Source of the DNA: Pseudomonas sp. dw_612
GTDB taxonomy: Bacteria > Pseudomonadota > Gammaproteobacteria > Pseudomonadales > Pseudomonadaceae
Direction of reading: 5' to 3'
NCBI RefSeq assembly: GCF_018449725.1
Contig: NZ_JAAVVC010000017.1
Coordinates: forward strand, 92,988 to 156,987
Length of the DNA stretch: 64,000 nucleotides
In this document: piece after piece, positions 8,700 through 20,600 of the stretch
Numbering within the stretch: the stretch's first letter is position 1
Layout: the number at the start of each line of letters is the position of its first letter
Notes under the pieces: model-generated
Told to the model about the DNA's origin: nothing
Databases searched by the model: none
What the model saw: the letters and a program-made list of their open reading frames with translations, nothing else
Translations under genes and position numbers: made by a program

Positions 8700-11600
8700 A
8701 TGACCGACGCGTTCGAACTCCCCAGCACTCTGGTCCAAGCCCTCCAGCGCCGCGCGGCCCTGACGCCGGATCGCGTGGCTTTGCGTTTTCTCGCTGAAAC
8801 CCCGGATCAGGCTGTCGTCCTCAGTTATGCCGAGCTGGACCAGCGGGCTCGGACCATTGCCGGCGCCTTGCAGGCCGAGGCCGGATTTGGCGATCGCGCG
8901 GTGCTGTTGTTTCCCAGTGGCCCGGATTACGTCGCGGCGTTTTTTGGCTGTCTGTATGCCGGTGTCATCGCCGTGCCGGCCTATCCGCCGGAATCGACCA
9001 AGCGTCATCACCAGGAGCGCCTGCTGTCGATCATCAGCGATGCCGAACCGCGTCTGCTGTTGACCAGCGCCAGCCTGCGCGACGCCTTGCTGCAAATCGA
9101 AGGCGCGCCGCCGCTGCTTTGCGTCGATACCCTCGACAGCAATCTGGCCGGACGCTGGATCGCGCCGAACCTGGAAGACGACCACATCGCCTTCCTGCAA
9201 TACACCTCCGGTTCCACCGCATTGCCTAAAGGCGTGCAAGTCAGCCACGGCAATCTGGTGGCCAACGAACTGTTGATCCGCCACGGCTTCGGCATCGACC
9301 TGAACCCGGACGACGTGATCGTCAGCTGGTTGCCGCTGTACCACGACATGGGCCTGATCGGCGGTCTGTTGCAGCCGATTTTCAGCGGTGTGCCGTGTGT
9401 GTTGATGTCGCCGGCGTACTTCCTCGGTCGGCCGCTGCGCTGGCTCGAAGCGATCAGCGAATACGGCGGCACCATCAGCGGCGGGCCGGACTTCGCCTAT
9501 CGACTGTGCAGCGAGCGGGTCAGCGAATCGGCGCTGGAACGCCTCGACCTGAGCGGCTGGCGCGTGGCGTATTCCGGGTCCGAGCCGATTCGCCTCGACA
9601 CCCTGGAACGCTTCGCCGAGAAATTCGCCCCGTGCGGCTTCACCCCGGACAACTTCATGGCGTCTTACGGTCTGGCGGAAGCCACGCTGTTCGTGGCTGG
9701 CACGCCGCGCGGCCAGGGCATCGGCAACCTGCGCGTGGACGACCAGGTGTTGGCACAAAACCGTGCCGAAGCGGGCGAGGGCGCGGCGATCATGAGCTGC
9801 GGCATCAGCCAGCCGGAGCATGCGGTGCTGATTGTCGATCCTGTTGCTTTAACCGAACTGGCCGACAACGCCGTCGGCGAAGTCTGGGCCACCGGGCCGA
9901 GCATCGCCCATGGTTACTGGCGCAACCCCGAGGCCAGCGCCAAGACTTTCGTCCAGCACGCCGGTCGCACCTGGCTGCGCACTGGCGATCTGGGCTTCAA
10001 GCGTGAAGGTGAGTTTTTCATCACCGGACGCCTGAAAGACATGCTGATCGTGCGCGGCCACAACCTCTATCCGCAGGACATCGAGCAAACCGTCGAGCGC
10101 GAAGTGGAAGTGGTGCGCAAGGGGCGTGTCGCGGCGTTCGCAGTGACTATCGACGGCCAGGAAGGCATCGGCATTGCTGCGGAAATCAGCCGCAGCGTGC
10201 AGAAAATCCTCCCGCCCGACGCATTGATCAAAGCCATCCGCCAAGCGGTGGCCGAGGCGTATCAGGAAGCGCCGAGCGTGGTGGTGTTGCTCAATCCGGG
10301 CGCGTTGCCAAAGACCTCCAGCGGCAAACTGCAACGCTCGGCGTGCCGCAATCGCCTGGCGGACGGCAGCCTCGACAGCTACGCGCTGTTCCCGTCGGCA
10401 GAGGTTAAAAGCGAAGCCGCGACGCAATCCGCTTCCGAGCTGCAAAGCCTGATCGCCACGATCTGGTGCGAGCAACTCAGCGTCAAACAGGTCAACGCCG
10501 ATGACCACTTCTTTCTGCTCGGCGGCAACTCCATCGCCGCCACGCAAGTGGTCGCGCGCTTGCGTGAAGAACTGGGTCTGGAGCTGAACCTGCGCCTGCT
10601 GTTCGAAGCCCCGACCCTCGGCGCCTTCGCCGAGGCCGTCGCCCGGTTGCAACAGGACGGCGGCCTCGCCCAAGGCGCGATCACGCCGCTGTCGCGCAGC
10701 GAAGCGATGCCGCAATCCCTGGCGCAAAACCGTCTGTGGATCACCTGGCAACTCGACCCGCAGAGCAGCGCCTACAACATTCCCGGCGCCCTGCGTTTGC
10801 GTGGCGAGCTGGACGAAGACGCGTTGCGCGCCAGTTTCCAGCAGTTGATCGAACGCCACGAATCCCTGCGCACGCGTTTCTTCGAACGTGACGGCGTGGC
10901 CCTGCAACGGATCGATGCGGCCAGTGAATTCAACCTGCAACTGATCGACATCAGCGATTTACCCGTCGACAAGCGTGAACTGCGCGCGCAACAAATCCGC
11001 GAGGACGAAGCCCGCACCCAGTTCGATCTGGAAAAGGGCCCGTTGCTGTGGGTGTCGCTGGTGCGCCTTGATGACGAGGACCATCAACTGTTGGTGACGA
11101 TGCACCACATCATCGCCGATGGCTGGTCGCTGAACGTGCTGATCGACGAGTTCTCGCGACTGTACGCCGCCGCTTCCCAAGGCCAGAAAGCCACGCTTGC
11201 GGCATTGCCGACCCAGTACGCCGATTACGGCAGTTGGCAGCGCCAATGGCTGGCGCAGGGCGAGGGCGAGCGACAACTGATGTATTGGAAAAACCAGTTG
11301 GGCGACGAGCATCCGGTGCTGAGCCTGGCCATTGATCATCCGCGCTCGGCGCAGCACGTCCACAGCGCCGCCCGCCACACCGTGCGTCTGGGCGTGAGCC
11401 TGAGCGATGCGATTCGCCAGACCGCCCAGGCGCATGAAGCCACGCCGTTCATGCTGTTGCTCGCCGCGTTCCAGAGCCTGCTACACCGCTACAGCGGCCA
11501 GCGCGACATCCGCATCGGCGTGCCGAATGCCAACCGTCCGCGCCTGGAAACCCAGGGGCTGATCGGCTTCTTTATCAACACCCAAGTGCTGCGCGCCGAG

Positions 11601-14600
11601 GTCGATTCACGCCTGCCATTCGTTGAGCTGCTGGCGCAAACCCGTCAAGCGGCGTTGGGCGCGCAAGCTCATCAGGATCTGCCGTTCGAGCAACTGCTTG
11701 AAGCGTTCCCACAGGCGCGTGAGTCCGGTTTGTTCCAGGTCATGTTCAACCACCAGCAGCGGGATTTGAGCGCACTGCGCCGCTTGCCGGGGCTGCTCGC
11801 CGAAGAGCTGCCGTGGCACAGCCGCGAAGCCAAGTTCGACCTGCAATTGCACAGCGAAGAAGATCGCAACGGGCGCTTGAGCCTGTCCTTCGACTACGCC
11901 AGCGAACTGTTCGATGGGGCAACCATCGAGCGCCTGGCCGAGCACTTCACTAACCTGCTGCGCGAGGTTTGCGCACAACCACAACAGGCCATCGGCGACC
12001 TGCAACTGCTGACCTCAAGCGAGCACGATCAGCAAGCCTCATGGAGCGTGGCCCCGTGCACACCGGCCAGCCAATGGCTGCCGGAATTGCTCAATGAACA
12101 ACTGCGCCAAACCCCGGAGCGCACCGCGCTGATCTGGGACGGTGGCCAACTCGACTTCGCCGAATTGCACGCCCAGGCCAATCGCCTGGCCCACTACCTG
12201 CGCGACAAAGGCGTCGGCCCGGACGTGTGCGTGGCCATCGCCGCCGAGCGTTCGCCGCAATTGCTGGTCGGCCTGCTGGCGATCATCAAGGCCGGCGGCG
12301 CCTACGTACCGCTGGACCCGGATTACCCGGCCGAACGCCTGGCCTACATGCTTAGCGACAGCGGCGTCGAATTGCTGCTGACCCAGACTGAATTGCTCGA
12401 CCGCTTGCCGGCCACTGACGGCGTCAGCGTGATCGCCATGGACGCCTTGCACCTGGAGAACTGGCCAAGCCAGGCACCGGGTCTGCACTTGCACGGCGAC
12501 AACCTGGCCTACGTGATTTACACCTCGGGTTCCACCGGCCAACCGAAAGGCGTCGGCAACACCCACGCCGCCCTCGCCGAACGTTTGCAGTGGATGCAGA
12601 ACACGTATCGCCTGAACGACACCGACGTGCTGATGCAAAAAGCGCCGATCAGTTTCGACGTGTCGGTGTGGGAATGCTTCTGGCCGCTGATCACCGGCAG
12701 CCGCTTGCTGATTGCTGGCCCCGGCGAACATCGCGATCCCCATCGCATTGCGCAATTGGTCCAGCAATACGGCGTGACCACGCTGCACTTCGTACCACCC
12801 CTGCTGGCGCTGTTTATTGAGGAACCGCTGACCGCCGAATGCACCAGTCTGCGTCGGGTATTTTCCGGCGGCGAAGCCTTGCCCGCCGAACTGCGCAACC
12901 GCGTGCTGGAACAACTGCCCTCCGTGCAACTGCACAACCGCTACGGCCCGACCGAAACCGCGATCAACGTCACCCATTGGCATTGCACCACCGCTGATGG
13001 CGAGCGTTCGCCGATTGGCCGGCCGCTGGGCAATGTGATTTGCCGCGTACTCGACAGCGACCTCAATCCCGTGCCGGCCGGTGTGCCGGGTGAACTCTGC
13101 ATCAGCGGTATCGGTTTGGCCCGAGGCTACCTCGGTCGTCCGTCCCTGACCGCCGAACGTTTTGTGGTCGATCCACTGGGCGAGCAGGGCGCGCGTTTGT
13201 ACCGCACCGGCGACCGGGCGCGTTGGACCGCTGATGGCGTGATCGAATACCTCGGGCGCCTTGATCAGCAGGTCAAATTGCGCGGCTTCCGGGTTGAGCC
13301 GGAAGAAATCGAAGCCCGTTTGCTGGCCCAGGACGGCGTCGCCCAAGCCGTGGTGCTGGTGCGCGAAACGGCCGCTGGCGGGCAGTTGATTGGTTACTAC
13401 ACCTCAACGGATTCCGCCGAAGACATTGAGGTTCAAACACAACGCCTGAAAACCGCGCTGGCCGCCGAGTTACCGGAATACATGGTCCCGGCGCAGTTAA
13501 TGCGTCTCGACGAAATGCCCTTGAGCCCAAGCGGCAAACTCGACCGTCGCGCCTTGCCCGAACCGCAGTGGCAGGTCCGCGAACACGTCGAACCGGTCAC
13601 CGCCCTTGAACAACAAATCGCCGGCATCTGGCGCGAAGTGTTGGGCCAGCAGCAAATCGGTCTGCGCGACGATTTCTTCGCCCTCGGCGGCCATTCGCTG
13701 CTGGCGACGCAAATCATCTCCCGCACCCGTCAGGCCTGCGACGTCGAATTGCCGCTGCGTGCGCTGTTCGAAAACAGTGAGTTGGGGGCGTTCGCGGAAC
13801 AGGTCGCGTTGATTCAGGCCAGTGGCAAAACCAACCAACAGCCGCCAATCGAGAAAGTCGATCGCAGCCAAGCGGTGCCGCTGTCCTATTCCCAGCAGCG
13901 CATGTGGTTCCTCTGGCAGATGGAGCCGGACAGCCCGGCCTACAACGTCGGCGGCATGGCGCGGCTGCGTGGGGTGCTGGATGTCGGGCGTTTCGAAGCG
14001 GCGCTGCAAGCGCTGATCATCCGCCACGAAACCCTGCGCACCACGTTCCCGAGTGTCGATGGCGTGGCCCGGCAACAGGTGCATGCCGACACGGGTATGC
14101 GCATGGACTGGAAGGATTTCTCGGCCCTCGACGCCGAGCTGCGCGAGCAACGAGTGCAGGCCTTGGCGGATAGCGAAGCGCACACCCCGTTCAATCTGGA
14201 AACCGGCCCGCTGCTGCGTGCCTGCCTGGTCAAGACTGCCGAGCAGGAACACTATCTGGTGCTGACCCTGCACCACATCGTCACCGAAGGTTGGGCGATG
14301 GACATCTTCGCCCGTGAGCTGAGCGCGCTCTACGAAGCGTTCGTCGATGACCGCGAATCGCCGTTGGAACCGCTGCCGGTGCAATACCTGGATTACAGCG
14401 TCTGGCAGCGTCAGTGGCTGGAGTCCGGCGAGCGTCAACGTCAGCTCGACTATTGGACCGCGCAATTGGGCCGCGAACATCCGCTGCTGGAATTGCCCGC
14501 CGACCGTCCGCGTCCGCCGGTGCAAAGCCACCAGGGTGAGCTGTTCCGTTTTGACCTGAGTGATGACCTCGCGGCCCGGGTTCGCGCCTTCAATGCGCAA

Positions 14601-17600
14601 AATGGCCTGACCTTGTTCATGACCATGACCGCCGCACTTTCTGTGCTGCTTTACCGCTACAGCGGCCAGGCCGATTTGCGCATCGGCGCGCCGGTGGCCA
14701 ACCGTATTCGTCCGGAAAGCGAAGGGCTGATCGGCGCGTTCCTCAACACCCAGGTTTTGCGTTGCCAGCTCGACGGGCAGATGTCAGTCGGTGAGTTGTT
14801 CGAGCAGGTGCGCCACACCGTGATCGAAGGCCAGTCGCATCAGGACCTGCCGTTCGATCACTTGGTCGAAGCCTTGCAGCCACCGCGCAGCGCCGCGTAC
14901 AACCCGTTGTTTCAGGTGATGTGCAACGTGCAGCGCTGGGAATTCCAGCAGAGCCGCACCCTGGCCGGCATGACCGTCGAGTACTTGGCCAACGATGCCC
15001 GGGCGACCAAGTTTGACCTCAACCTGGAAGTCACCGACCTCGACCATCGCCTGGGCTGCTGCCTGACGTACAGCACCGATTTGTTCGACGAACCGCGCAT
15101 TGCACGGATGGCCGGGCACTGGCGCAATCTGCTGGAAGCCTTGTTGGCCGATCCGCAACAACGCCTCAGCGAGTTGCCGTTGCTGGAAGTGACGGAGCAG
15201 AAAAACCTGCTGAACAGCCTCGGCATCGAGCCGGGCGAGCATCGTCTGGACCAGTGCATTCATCACCTGTTCAGCGAGCAAGCTCTGGCCCGCAAAGATG
15301 CGCCGGCCCTGACGTTTGCTGGCGAAACCTTGAGCTACGCCGAACTCGACAGCCGCGCCAATCGCCTGGCCTGGATGCTGCGCGAACGCGGTGTCGGCCC
15401 GCAGGTTCGGGTGGGCCTGGCGCTGGAGCGGTCGCTGGAAATGGTTGTCGGACTGTTGGCGATCCTCAAGGCCGGCGGCGCCTACGTGCCGCTGGACCCG
15501 GAATACCCGCTCGATCGCCTGCATTACATGATCGAAGACAGTGGCATCGGTCTTCTGCTCAGCGACAAAGCCATGTTCAATGCCCTCGGTGAATTGCCCG
15601 CGACTGTGGCCCGCTGGTGCCTGGAAGACGACGCCGCCGAACTGGCCAACTACCCGGCCATCGAGCTGCCGTTTATCAGTCTGCCGCAGCATCAGGCGTA
15701 CCTGATTTACACCTCCGGTTCCACCGGCAAACCGAAAGGCGTGGTGGTGTCCCATGGCGAAATCGCCATGCACTGCCAAGCCGTGATCGACCGTTTCGGC
15801 ATGCGCCCCGACGACTGCGAACTGCACTTCTATTCGATCAACTTTGACGCCGCCACCGAGCGTCTGCTGGTGCCGCTGTTGAGCGGCGCGCAAGTGGTGT
15901 TGCGTGCTCAAGGTCAGTGGGACGCGGAAGAAATCTGCGGCCTGATTCGTCAGCATCAGATCAACATTCTCGGCTTCACCCCGAGCTACGGCAGTCAGTT
16001 GGCGCAATGGCTGGCGACCCAGGGCGAAACCCTGCCGGTGCGCATGATCATCACTGGCGGCGAAGCCCTGACCGGCGAACACCTGGCGCGGATTCGCGCG
16101 GCGTTCACCCCGAGCGTGTTCTTCAACGCTTACGGCCCGACCGAAACCGTGGTCATGCCGCTGGCCAGTCTGGCGCCGGACGTGTTGGAAGAAGGCCTCG
16201 GCAGCGTGCCAATCGGCAGCGTAATCGGCGCCCGCGTGGCCTACATCCTCGACGCCGACCTGGCCTTGGTGCCCCAAGGCGCGACCGGCGAGTTGTACGT
16301 CGGCGGTGCCGGCCTGGCCCAGGGATATCACGAGCGCGCGGGGATGACGGCCGAGCGTTTTGTGGCGGATCCGTTTGCCGACAATGGCGGGCGTATCTAC
16401 CGCACCGGTGACCTGGTGCGCCAGCGTGCCGACGGTTTGGTCGAGTACCTTGGCCGTATCGATCATCAAGTGAAAATCCGGGGGTTCCGCATCGAACTGG
16501 GCGAGATCGAAACCCGTCTGCTGGAGCACGAATCCATCCGTGAAGCCGTGGTCCTGGCACTGGATGCGCCGAGCGGCAAACAGTTGGTTGGCTATTTGGT
16601 GACTGAGGTCGCCGAACAGGACGAAGCGCAACAAGCCGCGCTGCGCGACGCGTTGAAGGCGCACCTCAAATCCCAACTGCCGGACTACATGGTGCCGACG
16701 CACCTGATCCTGCTGGCGAGCATGCCGTTGACCGCCAACGGCAAACTCGACCGCCGTGCACTGCCAGCGCCGGACCCGGAGCTGAACCGCCAGCACTATG
16801 TGGCGCCGAGCAATGAACTTGAGCTGACGTTGGCCGGGATCTGGTGCGAAGTGCTGAACGTCGCGCAGGTCGGTCTTAACGATAATTTCTTCGAACTCGG
16901 CGGCGACTCGATCCTGTCGATTCAGGTGGTCAGTCGCGCACGGCAACAGGGCATCCACTTCAGTCCTCGGGATCTGTTCCAGCACCAGACCGTGCAAACC
17001 CTCGCTGCCGTCGCGACCCGCACCGAACAAGTCACCGCCGAGCAAGGTTTATTAACCGGCGAATCCGCTTTGACGCCGATCCAACACTGGTTCTTCGACA
17101 CCGATATCCCCGAGCGTCAGCACTGGAACCAGGCGTTGCTACTGGAGCCGACCGTGGCGCTGGAACCCCATCGTCTGGAGCAAGCGCTGCTGGCGGTGAT
17201 CGAGCAACACGACGCCTTGCGCCTGCGTTTCACGGAAACAGATCGCCAGTGGCACGCCGCGCACCAAGCGGTGAAAGACACGCCGGTGCTGTGGCAGGTC
17301 CGCGTCGCGTCGATGGACAAATGCACCGCGCTGTTCGCCGATGCCCAACGCAGCCTTGACCTCGAACACGGCCCGCTGATGCGGGTGCTGTTGGTCGATG
17401 GTCCAGAGGGTAAGCAACGTTTGTTCGTTGCCATTCACCACTTGGTGGTAGACGGTGTGTCGTGGCGCGTTTTACTCGACGATCTGCAAACGGTTTACCG
17501 TCAGCTCGACGCTGGACAGTCGGTGAAACTGCCGGCGAAAACCAGCGCCTTCAAGGACTGGACCGCACGCTTGCAGGCTTATGCCGGCAGCGAATCCCTG

Positions 17601-20600
17601 CGTGAAGAACTGAGCTGGTGGCAGTTGCAACTGGCCGGGCCGAGCGTTGAATTGCCGTGTGATCGCCCGCAGGGCGGCCAGCAGAATCGCCATGCAAAAA
17701 CCGTCAGCGTGCGCCTGGACGCCGAGCGCACCCGGCAATTGCTGCAACAGGTGCCGAGCGCGTATCGCACGCAGGTCAACGACTTGCTGCTGACCGCACT
17801 GGCCCGGGTCATGTGCCGCTGGAGCGGCCACGAATCGGCGCTGATTCAACTCGAAGGCCACGGTCGCGAAACCCTGTTCGACGAGATCGACCTGACCCGC
17901 ACCGTCGGTTGGTTCACCAGCGCTTATCCGCTGCGTCTGGTGCCAGCGCAAGGGCAGGGCGACTCGATCAAGTCGATCAAGGAACAACTGCGCGGCGTGC
18001 CGCACAAAGGTTTGGGATACGGCGTGCTGCGTTACCTCGCCGATGACCTGTGCCGCCAGACCATGGCTGCGTTGCCGGTGGCGCCGATCACCTTCAACTA
18101 CCTTGGCCAGTTCGACCGGAGCTTCGGCGCGGACGCGTTGTTCCGGCCGCTCGATGAACCGGTCGGCGCGGCCCATGATCCTCATGCGCCGCTGCCGAAC
18201 GAATTGAGCGTCGACAGTCAGGTCTACGGCGGTGAACTGGTGCTGCGCTGGACCTTCAGCGCCGAGCGCCACGACCCGCAAACCATCAGTGACCTGGCCG
18301 ACGCTTATCTGGGCGAGTTGCACAGCCTGATCGAACACTGCCTGCAGGACGGGGCCGGTGGCCTGACGCCGTCGGACTTCCCGCTGGCCCGGTTGACCCA
18401 GCCGCAACTCGATGCGCTGCCGATTCCGGCCGCCGTGATCGAAGACGTCTACCCGCTGACCCCGATGCAGGAAGGCATGTTGCTGCACACCTTGCTCGAA
18501 CCGGGCACCGGGCTCTACTACATGCAGGACCGCTACCGCATCAACAGCGAACTCGACCCCGAGCGTTTCGCCCAGGCCTGGCAAGCGGTGATCGCCCGAC
18601 ACGAAGCCTTGCGCGCGTCGTTCTGCTGGAACGTCGGCGAAGACATGCTGCAAGTGATCCACAAACCGGGCAGCACGCCGATCGAGTACCTCGACTGGAC
18701 CGCGATTGCCGACATCGAGCAAGAACCGAAGCTGCAAGCATTGCTGAAAAGCGAGCGCGAAGCCGGGTTCGATTTGCTCAACCAGGCACCGTTCCACCTG
18801 CGCCTGATCAAGGTCGGCGCGGCGCGCTACTGGTTCATGATGAGCAACCACCACATCCTGATCGATGCCTGGTGCCGCTCGCTGCTGATGAACGATTTCT
18901 TCGAAATCTACATGGCCCTCGGCGAAGGCCGGGACGCGCAACTCGCCGTGCCGCCGCGTTATCGCGACTACATTGGCTGGCTGCAACGCCAGAGCCTGGC
19001 CGAAGCGCGGCAGTGGTGGAAAACCAACCTGCAAGGCTTCGAGCGGACCACACCGATTCCGAGTGACCGACCGTTCCTGCGTGAACATGCGGGTGACAGC
19101 GGCGGCATGATCGTTGGCGACCGCTACACCCGGCTCGACGCCCGTGATGGCGCGCAATTGCGTGAACTGGCCCAGGCCCATCAACTGACCATCAACACCT
19201 TCGCCCAAGCGGCGTGGGCCTTGGTGCTGCGGCGCTTGAGCGGTGATCGCGACGTGCTGTTCGGCGTCACCGTCGCCGGGCGCCCGGTGGACATGCCGCA
19301 GATGCAGCGCACCGTCGGCCTGTTTATCAACAGCATCGCGCTGCGGGTAAAAATGCCCGAAGACGATCAGCGTGTCAGCGTTCGCCAATGGCTCAGCGGT
19401 TTGCTCGACAGCAACATGCAACTGCGCGAATACGAATACCTGCCGTTGGTAACGATCCAGGAAAACAGCGAATTGCCGAAAGGCCAGCCGCTGTTCGACA
19501 GCCTGTTCGTGTTCGAAAACGCCCCGGTGGAAGTCTCGGTGCTGGACCGTGCGCAAAGCCTCAACGCCACCTCGGACTCGGGCCGCACCCACACCAACTT
19601 CCCGCTGACGGCGGTGTGTTATCCGGGGGATGACCTCGGTTTGCATATCTCCTACGACCAGCGTTATTTCGACGAAACCACGGTCGAGCGCATGCTCGGC
19701 GAGTTCAAGCGACTGCTGTTGGCGCTGGTGCAAGGCTTCCATGGCGACATGGCCGACTTGCCGCTGCTGGGCACCGAGGAACAGGACTTCCTGGTCCATG
19801 GCTGCAACCAGAGTGAGCATGAGTACCCGTTGGAAAAAAGCTACGTCGAACTGTTCGAAGCCCAGGTTGCGCAGCATCCACAACGGATTGCCGCCAGTTG
19901 CCTCGACCGTTTGCACAGTTACGTCGAGCTGAACCAGCGCAGTAACCGCCTCGGCCACGCGTTGATTGCAGCGGGTGTCGGGCGGGATCAACCGGTGGCG
20001 TTGCTCGCCGAACGTAACCTCGACTTGCTCGGCATGATCATTGGCAGCTTCAAGGCTGGTGCCGGTTATCTGCCGCTGGATCCGGGGCTGCCGAGTCAGC
20101 GCTTGAGCCGCATCATCGACCTGAGCCGCACGCCATTGCTGGTCTGCACCCAGGCCTGTCACGAGCAAGCCGTCGCGTTGCTGGAAGAGTTTGCCTGCGC
20201 CCATCGGCCGAAGTTGCTGGTCTGGGAAGACGTGCAGGCGAGCGATGCGTCGGTGCAAAACCCGGGCATCTACAGCGCCCCGGATAACTTGGCCTACGTG
20301 ATCTACACCTCGGGCTCCACCGGGTTGCCGAAAGGTGTGATGGTTGAGCAGCGCGGCATGCTGAATAACCAGTTGAGCAAGGTGCCGTACCTGAACCTTA
20401 GCGCTGCGGATGTGATCGCGCAGACCGCGTCGCAAAGCTTCGATATTTCGGTCTGGCAATTCCTCGCCGCGCCGCTGTTCGGCGCGCGAGTGGACATCGT
20501 GCCGAACACCGTCGCCCACGATCCGCAAGGTTTGCTGGCCCACGTGCAAAGCCAGGGCATTACCGTGTTGGAAAGCGTGCCGTCGCTGATCCAGGGCATG